In this document: positions 34,181 through 44,047 of the stretch, piece after piece
Position numbering within the stretch: the stretch's first letter is position 1
Layout of the letters: every line of letters starts with the position of its first letter
Assembly (NCBI GenBank): GCA_016903675.1
Contig: JADQBA010000027.1
Location: 1 to 64,000, forward strand
Length of the DNA: 64,000 nucleotides
From: Stigonema ocellatum SAG 48.90 = DSM 106950
GTDB lineage: Bacteria; Cyanobacteriota; Cyanobacteriia; Cyanobacteriales; Nostocaceae
Direction: 5' to 3'
Notes under the pieces: model-generated
What the model saw: only the letters and a program-made list of their open reading frames with translations
Told to the model about the DNA's origin: nothing
The model's database searches: none
Translations under genes and position numbers: made by a program

Positions 34181-35386
34181 CTAACCCTCTTCGAGGAGAA
34201 AAATAGGTTTGCCGCCTTGATTGAGAGATTCTGTCAGGGCTGTGAGAATTTGCACCAACTCTTTGCCTACCCAGCCAGATGAAACCACTGAGTTCGTATT
34301 CGTGAGGACGCAGGCAATAAAGCGATCGCACATCCGCCGCAATGGTTCGTCTGTTTCTATTTCCAACACTTTTTGCCTTTGATTGACAGGAATAAATTGA
34401 TTGCCTCTGGGTTCAAACTCACCATATAGTAGGGTCAAAGGAGACAAGAGTGACATTTCATCAAAAATTAAGCTACCAAGGCTTCCCACAACTCCAAGCC
34501 GTCGCTGTTTATCTGGATTGAGCCAGCATAGGTGAATATAAGCTTGAAAACCATCCGGGTAGGTGAGTGTAACCCAAACTAAATCAGCCAAACCCTGGTT
34601 TTGAAGAAGAGGGGGGGAGTGGAGGAGTGGGAGAGTGGGGGAAATTTCTTTTACTTCCTCCCCTCTCCCCCTCTCCCCCTCCTCCCCTCTCGCCCTCTCC
34701 CCTCTCCCCTGTAGCCACACAGTACCCGTTGCTTGCACAAGGCTCGGCATGTGACCCAACCAGAAATTAAAGATGGCAATATCGTGAATGGCTAAGTCCC
34801 ACAGTGCATCGACATCTTGGCGGACTGGGCCTAAATGGGTACGAGTGGCATAGCCATAGCGCAAATCACCTAATTTACCCGCCTTAACTATAGCTTGCCC
34901 TTGCTCAACTGCTGGGTGAAATAAATAGGTGTGGTCAACCATCAGTTGCCGTTGCTGTTTTTCTGCTAGTTGGCAAAGTTCCCAGCTTTCTGATGGACTC
35001 AGCGTTAAGGGTTTTTCTGCCAAAACGTGATATCCCCAGCTTAAGGCATCGAAAATCAAGGAGTAATGGGTACTGGCAGGAGTAGCAATGACTACCGCTT
35101 CCAAACCCGTTAAGTGCTTGATTGCCTGCCACTCAGTTGTCAGTAGAACCTCGTCATTTAAGTCACAGCAGTTTTCACGGGATGGTATTGTATGTGTGGT
35201 GGCGGCTGTTCTGTATGAATCCCTACCAGGAATTGAAATATACTGCTGTTTCACCGCCGCTAAGCGTTCTGGGTTCGGGTCTACTACCGCTACTACCAAT
35301 GCTTGGGGATGTTGTAAAAAATTTCGCAGCAAATGCACGCCCCAACGTCCAACCCCAACAACAGCGATTTTAATTTTCTTGCTCAT
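34181..35386 (-). CDS. Gfo/Idh/MocA-family oxidoreductase with minisatellite insertion
   Basis: The 401-residue NAD(P)-dependent oxidoreductase acts on a sugar or related polyol that cannot be named. It has a Rossmann start (IAVVGVGRWGVHLLRNF), VVIATPASTHYSLI, VLAEKPLTLS (the conserved EKP) and HTYLFHPAVEQG, with ALWDLAIHDIAIFNFWLG (catalytic DxxxHD-type motif). Near residues 225-258 the sequence turns into Arg/Glu/Gly repeats and then Pro/Leu/Ser (GRGERARGEEGERGRGEE), which is GGGGAGAGG-type STRR DNA read in frame. This inserted stretch lies between normal beta strands and probably forms a surface loop. Start and end look normal. Confidence 0.85.
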   Translation of the reverse strand: MSKKIKIAVVGVGRWGVHLLRNFLQHPQALVVAVVDPNPERLAAVKQQYISIPGRDSYRTAATTHTIPSRENCCDLNDEVLLTTEWQAIKHLTGLEAVVIATPASTHYSLIFDALSWGYHVLAEKPLTLSPSESWELCQLAEKQQRQLMVDHTYLFHPAVEQGQAIVKAGKLGDLRYGYATRTHLGPVRQDVDALWDLAIHDIAIFNFWLGHMPSLVQATGTVWLQGRGERARGEEGERGRGEEVKEISPTLPLLHSPPLLQNQGLADLVWVTLTYPDGFQAYIHLCWLNPDKQRRLGVVGSLGSLIFDEMSLLSPLTLLYGEFEPRGNQFIPVNQRQKVLEIETDEPLRRMCDRFIACVLTNTNSVVSSGWVGKELVQILTALTESLNQGGKPIFLLEEG

Positions 35387-35477
35387 TAGTCATTAGTCAT
35401 TAGTCATTAGTCATTCGTCATTAACCAAGGACAAATGACAATTTATTGATTATCAGCTTATCATCTGCTGTTTGAGT

Positions 35478-36197
35478 TCAGGGTTTTTCCTGAGTATTTA
35501 GTGCAAAAAAAGCTACTTTTGCAGCTACTTGTTCGGCGGCCTTGATAGAGCGTCCCTTGCCTTCACCGAGCTTTTGTCCATGTAACCATACTTCAGCAAT
35601 AAAACGCTCTTGATTGTGCTGCGTTTGACTGATTTCTACAACCCGATACTCAGGTAAAACTTTGAAGTGAGCCTGAGTCCACTCTTGCAGAGCAGCTTTG
35701 TAGTTAAATCTAGCTGGATCTTGGCGAATTTCTGCCGCTAGTTGTTTGAAGTGAGGGTCTAGCCAAGGGCGAATGAGGTCCAAATTATGAGTACTGAGGT
35801 AAAACGCACCCAGAACTGCTTCAAAGGCATCTGCCAGTCGGGTTTCTTGACCAACTTGATCAGCGGTAGCACTGCCAGCGACTAATAAATATAGCTCCAA
35901 TCCGTATTCTCTTGCCATTTGGGCGAGGATGCGATCGCTCACCAACACTGAACGAATTGCCGCAAAATCCCCTACTGGACAATCTGGATAATTTTCCCAT
36001 AACACAATAGCCGCCACTAACCTCACCACCGCATCGCCGACAAACTCTAGCTGTTCATAATTTGCTGAGTCAGAGACAGTAGGATGAGTCAATGCCAAGT
36101 CCAGTAGTTGCCACTTGACGGGGGCAACTACTGGCAAACCTAACTTTTGTACTAAACTTTCAAGCTGCCGCTGACGGCGTGGATAGGCTAGGCTCAT
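35478..36197 (-). CDS. rnc: ribonuclease III
   Basis: The 239-residue double-strand-specific endonuclease processes rRNA precursors and other structured RNAs. The catalytic signature reads YEQLEFVGDAVVRL (residues 47-60), with conserved Asp 55 and Glu 51; the second acidic motif is LADAFEAVLGAFYL. The C-terminal dsRNA-binding domain is present (FNYKAALQEWTQAHFKVLPEYRVV to GKSRS-like GKGRSIKAAEQVAAKVAFFAL). It begins 30 bases downstream of the 3' end of rnpB on the same strand, so two RNA-processing activities are neighbours. Confidence 0.93.
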   Translation of the reverse strand: MSLAYPRRQRQLESLVQKLGLPVVAPVKWQLLDLALTHPTVSDSANYEQLEFVGDAVVRLVAAIVLWENYPDCPVGDFAAIRSVLVSDRILAQMAREYGLELYLLVAGSATADQVGQETRLADAFEAVLGAFYLSTHNLDLIRPWLDPHFKQLAAEIRQDPARFNYKAALQEWTQAHFKVLPEYRVVEISQTQHNQERFIAEVWLHGQKLGEGKGRSIKAAEQVAAKVAFFALNTQEKP

Positions 36198-36226
36198 TGG
36201 TTAATGGGGGAGAGAATCTTAAAAAA

Positions 36227-36663
36227 GGAGAGAGCAGGACATAAGCCGGGTTCTGTTCTCTTTCGAGGGCAGTTATCTATCTGGGACGCCTGTTACCAGA
36301 CGCCTCTAGCGGCTCTTAAATAACGGAACTGGTAAAAGACCAACCGTAGTTCCTTTCGCCTTGCTCCCAACCGGGGTTTACCGAGCCAGTGCCTCTCGAC
36401 ACTGCTGGTGCGCTCTTACCGCACCTTTGCACCCTTACCAAGGAATCGGGAGTGGGGAGTGGGGAGTGGGGAGTGGGGTTGTTTCCCCATTCCCTATTCC
36501 CTATTCCCCATTCCCTGTTCCTGGCGGTATATTTCTGTGGCACTATCCTCACGATCACTCGCACTGGGCGTTACCCAGCAAGTTTGGTCTTTCGGGAGCC
36601 CGGACTTTCCTCAAACCAGTCATAATGAGACTGACCTGCAACCGCCTGCGCTTACTCTCTCCT
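36227..36663 (-). ncRNA. rnpB: RNase P RNA, with STRR insertion
   Basis: Read on the minus strand, the molecule opens GGAGAGAGTAAGCGCAGGCG and contains the universal GAGGAAAGTCCGGGCTCCC; it ends GAACCCGGCTTATGTCCTGC. These are the two strands of P1 and the conserved P4-region signatures of bacterial RNase P RNA, which trims the 5' ends of tRNA precursors. An STRR block (GGGAGTGGGGAGT and its near-complement, about 36445-36520) sits inside, at the place where heterocystous cyanobacteria are known to carry STRRs in a peripheral helix. The ends are approximate. Confidence 0.95.
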
Positions 36664-36912
36664 AATACTTAGTGTAGTCAAGGATGACCGAAGCGTGTTG
36701 TAGTGGAATAGGGGTTAAGGATGTAGGGGTGTAGGGGTGTGGAAGAAGGGGTGTGGGGGTGTGGGGGTGTAGGGGAAACCCATGAATAAATAATGGGGCT
36801 TATACTTTTTAGGTGTCACGACAGGGTGTGACTAGGAAAAAACCTTTGTTTAATCTCTTACACCCCCACACCCCCACTCCCCCACTCCCCCCCTTCTCCC
36901 CTTCTCCCACAA
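36664..36912. repeat. STRR tract between rnpB and a hypothetical gene
   Basis: GTAGGGGTGTGGGGGT units run from about 36722 to 36775, and complementary CACCCCCAC/CCCCCACTC units from about 36860 to 36905. The unique sequence between them (gtcacgacagggtgtgac palindrome) shows no gene. Confidence 0.75.
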
Positions 36913-37614
36913 TTATCTCCTTCGGTTCCAAGGCAGAGCATAGGTCCAAGATAGTTTTTTGACGGTGAAGGGACACTTGACAAAGCATAGGGGAGGTGCT
37001 TTGCTACCCGGAGCTATTCCTAGGTTTGTCTCGGCTATCCGTAGAACCAAATCTAGGGAAAACTCAAAATTGCGTTTTCTGTTACTAAATTCGCTATACT
37101 GTTTTTTTTGCCCCCCTGACCCTGATTTCAGTTTGATGATGTTGGCTATTGGGAGATTTGCTTTGTATATTCCAGATTCCTTGTCAAGCTGGAAAACACT
37201 TTCAGATGCCACCGTTTCTCTCAGGGTTTTACCAGGGACAATGAGACTGGGAATTTGGGGTACAGCTAAGTCGCGGGTTACGTCTGGTGATTTCCGAATG
37301 ACTCGCCGCGAAGCTCCGTCAAATTCCTCAAAAGCGCTATTGTCCCAGTCAACGTATATCGCAATATCTTGCGATTTGTTTTCAATGCCAATCGACAACT
37401 CTTTTGGGTCTTCAATTGTGTACATGGTTTTAAGTGAAAAAGAAATCCCAATTTTGTCTTGGAGATTTTGGCCTTTAAGTTGTTCTTCGACGGACGCTTT
37501 ATTAAATTCTATCTGAACTTGATCGTCGATGGATTCCACCATTTGATTAAAGACGTAACTGACGCCAATGATATAAAGCGTCAACATAATTAAATTATTG
37601 TCATTGCTTCCCAT
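36913..37614 (-). CDS. conserved hypothetical membrane-anchored protein, 233 aa
   Basis: Unrecognised. An N-terminal hydrophobic stretch (LIMLTLYIIGVSYVFNQMV, residues 8-26) probably anchors it. The rest is a beta-rich soluble domain (KIGISFSLKTMYTIEDPKELSIGIENKSQDIAIYVDWDNSAF and IPSLIVPGKTLRETVASESVFQLD) that looks like an immunoglobulin-like or DUF-type sandwich. The Cys pair PPLCFVKCPF lies near the C-terminus. It stands between corA and rnpB, transcribed with them in direction but with separate spacing. ATG at 37614 is the only good start. Confidence 0.65.
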   Translation of the reverse strand: MGSNDNNLIMLTLYIIGVSYVFNQMVESIDDQVQIEFNKASVEEQLKGQNLQDKIGISFSLKTMYTIEDPKELSIGIENKSQDIAIYVDWDNSAFEEFDGASRRVIRKSPDVTRDLAVPQIPSLIVPGKTLRETVASESVFQLDKESGIYKANLPIANIIKLKSGSGGQKKQYSEFSNRKRNFEFSLDLVLRIAETNLGIAPGSKAPPLCFVKCPFTVKKLSWTYALPWNRRR

Positions 37615-37677
37615 AACTCAGAACTTCAACCTCCTGTACTGATTTTAAATGTTACACTTATCAGCCATTTCAAATAT

Positions 37678-38802
37678 TTAATCATGCTTAATTGTCGAAG
37701 GATTTTCGAGCCATCCTCGTCGCCAAAATAAGAATAGTAACCCAAGTGCAATTGTTGCCATAGCAGTCAAGCAAATTGGATAACCCCAAGAAAATTTGAG
37801 TTCTGGCATATGCTCAAAATTCATACCATACACGCCAGCGATAAAAGTAAGCGGTATAAAAATACCAGAAACTACCGTTAGCAGTTTCATAATTTCATTC
37901 ATTCTGTTACTTACTGCTGAAAGATAAACATCCATCAACCCTGATGCTAGTTCCCGGTAGGTTTCCACCATATCCATCACTTGCACCGTATGGTCATAAC
38001 AGTCTCGCAGGTAAATTTCCACCTCCTCACTGATAAGTTCATAGCCATCTCGAATCAAGGAATTAATCACATCGCGGTGGGGCCATATGGCTCGACGGAG
38101 TTGCTGCAATTCTCTCCTAATTTGATAGATTTGTTGTAGTGTTTCTCGGTTAGGGTTGACCATTACTTCTTCCTCTAACTCTTCAAGTCGCTCACCGTAA
38201 CGCTCCAGCACTGGGAAAAAACCATCTATAATGGCATCTAACAAAGCATAAGCCAAATAATCGGCGTTATGCCTGCGGATGATGCCTTTGTTGTTGCAAA
38301 TTCGCGTTCTTACCCCATCAAAGCAATCGTGTTCTGATTCCTCCTGTACTGTGAGCAAGTAATTTTTTCCCAACACAAAACTTACTTGTTCACTATAAAA
38401 ACCAGATATTGTTTCCGTTGGCACTACCATACGAGCTATGATCAACAATTGGTATTCATAATCCTCAAGTTTTGGACGCTCTACCACATTGACTACATCT
38501 TCTAATACCAGAGGATGCAAATCAAAAACCTTACCCAATCTTTGAAAAATATCTGCACAGCCCAAACCCTGCACATCCACCCAAGAAATAGATTCCTTCT
38601 CTAGATAAGCAGCACACTCCTCCGGCGTTTTCAATTGCTGCTGAGTGACATCAGTTTGGTTATAGTCAATCAACAAAATTATCGGAGCTGGAGCATTTTC
38701 ATCAACGATGATAGTTCCTGGTATACTCCCCTGTTGGTGATAGAATTCCTTTGTGTATGGTTGATCCACTTTTAAAGGAGGGCGACGACGTTTTTTTCGC
38801 AT
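37678..38802 (-). CDS. corA: CorA-type magnesium/cobalt transporter
   Basis: The 374-residue inner-membrane protein imports Mg2+ (and possibly Co2+ or Ni2+) as a pentameric channel. It has a large cytoplasmic domain of alternating strands and long helices (VDVQGLGCADIFQRLGKVF, LEDVVNVVERPKLEDYEYQLLIIARMV) and a stalk helix. Two C-terminal transmembrane helices follow: the first ends in the signature YGMNFEHMPE (GMN motif with the MPEL-like loop) and the second is ICLTAMATIALGLLFLFW. A basic tail completes it. The N-terminus is basic (MRKKRRRPPLK). All key parts are present. Confidence 0.94.
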   Translation of the reverse strand: MRKKRRRPPLKVDQPYTKEFYHQQGSIPGTIIVDENAPAPIILLIDYNQTDVTQQQLKTPEECAAYLEKESISWVDVQGLGCADIFQRLGKVFDLHPLVLEDVVNVVERPKLEDYEYQLLIIARMVVPTETISGFYSEQVSFVLGKNYLLTVQEESEHDCFDGVRTRICNNKGIIRRHNADYLAYALLDAIIDGFFPVLERYGERLEELEEEVMVNPNRETLQQIYQIRRELQQLRRAIWPHRDVINSLIRDGYELISEEVEIYLRDCYDHTVQVMDMVETYRELASGLMDVYLSAVSNRMNEIMKLLTVVSGIFIPLTFIAGVYGMNFEHMPELKFSWGYPICLTAMATIALGLLFLFWRRGWLENPSTIKHD

Positions 38803-39518
38803 ACATTTTTCCCTGATTAAGTTATTACTAGGGGCGGGTTTAATCTACCTGACTTTTCACGGCATGTTAATAAACATGGATAGGACAAGGGAGATGGAGG
38901 AGATGGGGGAGAGGAGGGAGATGAGGGAGATAAATGCTTTCTTGTCCCCCTTATCCCCCTTGTCCCCCTTGTCTCTCTTTTTACTCTTAATTTATATGGA
39001 AACCAAATGGTTTGAAAATAAGGTTTCAAAATTTATATAGGAGTCCTAAATCATTCATGAAAAATCTTACGTAGTGCTAGGTGGGGCTATGCCCTACACA
39101 ACCTGGTTCTGGTGGGCTTTAGCCCGGACTACGTGTATTTCAAAAATCTGCGGAGGAATCCTATAGTGTTATCTAGCTCAACATAGAGAACGCGATTTAT
39201 CATGTCGCATCCAGATTTCAATTCGGCAATTATTGCGTTGATAGCTTTTTCAACAACAGCAATTTGCTCTTCAGTTTAATCGATATTGACCTTTCAAGAA
39301 ACACGGGGAGTGGGGAGTGGGGAGTGGGGAGTGGGGGAAGAGGGGGAATGGGGGTGTTTCTTTCATTCATAGGGGGTGGTGTGCCGCCCGTGGGGTGCTT
39401 TCAAGAAACACAGGGGTGTAGGGGTGTGAGGGTGTAGGGGTGTAGGGGGATTCATGAGGGTGTTTCTTTCATTCATAGGGGGTGGTTCGCCGCCCGTGGG
39501 GTGCTTTCAAGCAGCAGC
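38803..39518. other. intergenic region of repeats and debris
   Basis: GGAGATGGGGGAGAG and CCCCCTTGTCCCCCTT tracts (38880-38980) form complementary arms. A GGGCTATGCCCTAC / GGGCTTTAGCCC element lies near 39085-39130. Around 39180-39285 the minus strand reads TEEQIAVVEKAINAIIAELKSG in one frame, which looks like a coding remnant of unknown origin. Two GTTTCT...AAGAAACAC palindromes lie at 39354-39412 and 39460-39510. Confidence 0.5.
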
Positions 39519-39719
39519 TTAAGAATATTGACCTGCCCAAATCAGCCTCTCCCGCTCTTGTAAACGCTCTAATTGATTAAATTGTAGAATTTCAACGGTT
39601 ACTCGCCCGGATGCTGTCAATGGTGCGATCGCTCCTCCATCAAGCTGAAAGTGATCGCTCCATTTTTGAGTCCTGGGATTGAAAAAGGGTGTTAGGTTCC
39701 CGGTTTCCGGATCGATTGA
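39519..39719 (-). pseudogene. HNH endonuclease, C-terminal remnant
   Basis: The minus strand reads SIDPETGNLTPFFNPRTQKW, then SDHFQLDGGAIAPLTASGRV and TVEILQFNQLERLQERERLI, ending WAGQYS and a stop at 39519. This is the C-terminal half typical of cyanobacterial HNH endonuclease family proteins (NPR.Q.W..HF.....I.PLTA.GRVTV..L..N). An in-frame stop lies just upstream, and the HNH core is absent. Confidence 0.72.
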
Positions 39720-39869
39720 CCGAAAATCTTAGGGCGCAGAGCAAATGGCTTTAGACATGGGGTAGAGCTTGTGCGGGACTTCAGTCCCCGTCAAAAATCT
39801 ATGTTTTTCACTCTTTGTCAGTTGACTCTAGTGCTAGCTTCGTGCTAAACATAGAGTGAAACAGGTCAA

Positions 39870-40065
39870 TTATTTTGGACCCTACCCCCGGACTGGGGGG
39901 AAGTCACGCCTCGGAAGTTATCAATCCCAAGTGGGTTGAGTCCAGGAACCATGCCTACGGGAATCACCGCCAATGTGTGGGAAACTCCGACAGTCGGATA
40001 TGTAGGAGATACGGCCCAAACTCTTACAGAATCCCCTTGCCTTTAGGCATGGGGAGTGTCAAGTC
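39870..40065 (+). mobile_element. IS200/IS605-type right-end remnant
   Basis: The stretch GAATCCCCTTGCCTTTAGGC followed by ATGGGGAGTGTCAA resembles the hairpin that closes cyanobacterial IS200/IS605 elements after tnpB, and the conserved sequence before it resembles the structured 3' RNA region of such elements. No tnpB or tnpA reading frame is left. A small hairpin with GGGACT/AGTCCC at about 39777 may be the other end. Confidence 0.45.
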
Positions 40066-40125
40066 TATCGCTTGTAGTCGCGCTAAGTGTGCTCTTAGCA
40101 ACTACGAACTAAAACGCTACTATCC

Positions 40126-40218
40126 CAATACTGGGTAGGTTTTGAATAGTTGAGGTGCCAGAAACCCGGTTTCTTTAAGAAACCGGGTTTCTAATTTTTG
40201 CTTATCCGAGCAGTATTG
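40126..40218. mobile_element. MITE family B with 10-bp target duplication
   Basis: The element begins CAATACTGGG, contains the AGAAACCCGG hairpin, and ends CCGAGCAGTATTG. It is flanked by perfect copies of GCTACTATCC (40116-40125 and 40219-40228). The inner sequence (gcttatccgagcag and ggtgccagaaaccc) is shared, in opposite orientation, with the copy at 63631-63733. Confidence 0.85.
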
Positions 40219-40348
40219 GCTACTATCCCACCTTAAATTTAGAATGAAATAGCCTTGATTTGTGCTGTTATTACGCTTGTAATCTGTTCGGTGATAAAGT
40301 GTAGTTCTTCGCAACTGGTTGTAAGCAAATACTGAGAGATAGTAAATT

Positions 40349-41938
40349 ATGCAGGTCTGTCTAGTTACAGGTGGTAACTCTGGTGTAGGTTTAATGACGG
40401 CTGTAGGTTTAGCCAAATTAGGCAATCATGTATTTATTGCATGTCGTTCCGCAAACAAAGCAGCAAAAGCTATAGACTACATCCACCAAACCACCGGAAA
40501 TCAAAATGTGGTATTTTTACCCCTTGACCTAGCTTCTTTAGATTCAGTTCGTAACTGTGTCAAACTATTTAATGAATACAATTTACCATTGCATATATTA
40601 GTCAATAATGCAGGTATATTCAACCGCAAAGGCACAACAAAAGAAGGTTTTGAACTGATTTGGGGAACTAACTATTTAGGGCATTTCCTGCTGACCTATT
40701 TATTACTAGAAAAAATCCAAAAATCTGCACCTAGTCGCATTATTATGGTAGCGTCAGATTTAGCATCATATGCAAGTGATATTAACTGGGATTTATTAGT
40801 TAAAAAAACACCGTTGAATTTTCTAAAATTATATGCTGTTTCTAAACTTTGTTTATTGCTCTTAACAAGAGAACTTTCTCAGAAATTCAAGGATTCTCAA
40901 GTTACTGTTAACGCAATACATCCAGGGTTTGTGCAATCAAATATTACTATATGGCATCGCCTCAGTAAATATTTAGGTTTAGGTATTTCCCCAGAAGCCG
41001 GAGCATATAGTACCCTTGTTTGTGCTACTTCCCCAGAGTATCAAAATATTAGTGGAAAATTTTTAGACAGTCATACCCAAGAAATTCCTTTACCTAAACT
41101 AGCACAAAATCCAGAATTATCGCAGCAATTATGGGAACGTAGTTTATTATGGACTGGGTGCAATCAACAGCAGAATACACGCTTAATTAATTATGATGGA
41201 ACTGATGGCATTTGGGGACCATACTCTCTCATGTCAAACAGTGATAAAATGGCTGAGATTACTAAACATATTTTTCATAAAGTCTTACCAAGAGTACCAT
41301 TAAAAATATTATTAATCCAGTTAATAAAATCGATTTTCCAATTTAAAATTGGCTCATTGAGCATAATATTATTTCAATCTTATAAAAGATATTTTTACAT
41401 GGAAAGACATTTAGATTCACCCGTAATTTTGCAATTATGTCATAATAAAAACTTATTAGAAAAACTAACTGCACATTTAGGAGAAAATTTAGTATTATGG
41501 CGGTCAGAATTGTGGGTAAATTATCCCGCCCACCAATTAATTCCTTTTTGGCATCAAGATTCTTATCCTAAATTGCTTAAAGGAAATGGTAAAACTATCC
41601 ATGCTTATATAGCTTTATCAGAAGTTAATGAATATAATGGTTTTGAGTATATACCTAATATTTATTTGAAAAACTGCCAGATAAAAGGAACAGATCCTTT
41701 TAGTGGTAATAGCTTTTTTGACATACCTGATGAAGTGGCAGAAAAAGCCATTCCTGTAGTATTACGTCCTGGTGAATTTGTGTTATTTACGGATGAACTT
41801 GTACATCGTTCAGTGCGTAATAATAGCGGTAAAGTGCGACTTTCGTTAACGCTGCGGTTAACTCAGCCTGGGGTAAAAATTTTACCTGGTTATACTTCTA
41901 ATTATCAGAAACCTGTGATTTTGCCATCACAAAAATAG
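40349..41938 (+). CDS. fusion protein: short-chain dehydrogenase plus PhyH-type Fe(II)/2-oxoglutarate dioxygenase
   Basis: A single 529-residue frame joins two enzymes. Residues 1-250 are a classical SDR: TGGNSGVG (7-14) for NAD(P), NNAG (86-89), Ser136 and the YAVSK catalytic pair Tyr162/Lys166, closest to protochlorophyllide-reductase/retinol-dehydrogenase-like members. After a linker, residues about 340-515 form a phytanoyl-CoA-dioxygenase-like domain: WHQD (His402, Asp404), distal His486 in ELVHRSV, and Arg497 in KVRLSL for 2-oxoglutarate. All key residues of both halves are present. The gene is AT-rich with AT-type codons (many aaa, tta), unlike its neighbours, which suggests transfer. 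It has no obvious operon partners. The substrate is unknown; oxidative tailoring of a lipid or secondary metabolite is a guess. Confidence 0.85.
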   Translation: MQVCLVTGGNSGVGLMTAVGLAKLGNHVFIACRSANKAAKAIDYIHQTTGNQNVVFLPLDLASLDSVRNCVKLFNEYNLPLHILVNNAGIFNRKGTTKEGFELIWGTNYLGHFLLTYLLLEKIQKSAPSRIIMVASDLASYASDINWDLLVKKTPLNFLKLYAVSKLCLLLLTRELSQKFKDSQVTVNAIHPGFVQSNITIWHRLSKYLGLGISPEAGAYSTLVCATSPEYQNISGKFLDSHTQEIPLPKLAQNPELSQQLWERSLLWTGCNQQQNTRLINYDGTDGIWGPYSLMSNSDKMAEITKHIFHKVLPRVPLKILLIQLIKSIFQFKIGSLSIILFQSYKRYFYMERHLDSPVILQLCHNKNLLEKLTAHLGENLVLWRSELWVNYPAHQLIPFWHQDSYPKLLKGNGKTIHAYIALSEVNEYNGFEYIPNIYLKNCQIKGTDPFSGNSFFDIPDEVAEKAIPVVLRPGEFVLFTDELVHRSVRNNSGKVRLSLTLRLTQPGVKILPGYTSNYQKPVILPSQK

Positions 41939-42010
41939 GGGAGTGGGGATAGCCTGGGGTTTTAACCCCAGGAGGGAGTGGGGGAGTGGGAGGGCAGAAA
42001 CCCGGTTTCT

Positions 42011-42121
42011 CTGACATCTTGCACCTTTTCAATAAGGGTAGGGTGGGCACTGCCCACCTTACGAAATCATATGGCTTTTGGGCTTTGATTTTCGCAACAA
42101 GACGATGGTGCAAGATATGAG
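42011..42121. mobile_element. MITE-like element, family C (copy 1)
   Basis: Ends CTGACATCTTGCACC and GGTGCAAGATATGAG are imperfect inverted repeats. The interior includes GGGTGGGCACTGCCCACC. The same ends bound 46689-46872, and a solo end occurs at 21923-21937. Confidence 0.5.
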
Positions 42122-42140
42122 TTGTGAAAATCACGATTTC

Positions 42141-42168
42141 GTAAAGACGCGATTAATCGCGTCTCTAC
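42141..42168. repeat. palindromic repeat downstream of groEL
   Basis: GTAAAGACGCGATTAATCGC followed by GTCTCTAC, nearly identical to 9861-9888. It ends 11 bases before the groEL stop and may serve as its terminator. Confidence 0.55.
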
Positions 42169-42179
42169 AAGCCAATGGA

Positions 42180-43859
<1,680 letters not shown>

Positions 43860-43891
43860 AACTCAATTTTCCAGCGCTTTCTTTAGCCAAT

Positions 43892-43918
43892 TTAGCACTC
43901 CACGCTCAAGAGTGCTAA
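43892..43918 (-). promoter_or_regulatory. CIRCE element (HrcA operator)
   Basis: A perfect TTAGCACTC-N9-GAGTGCTAA inverted repeat upstream of groL. This is the exact consensus bound by the repressor HrcA. Confidence 0.95.
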
Positions 43919-44047
43919 TAATTCAAGCTTATAAAATCACAAATTAATCCGAAAAAAAGGATACACGCAGCATGATGAAAAGTTATGAGTTATAAGTTAT
44001 GAGTGAGAAGTTATCATTCATACTCCTAACTCCTAACTCCTAACTCT

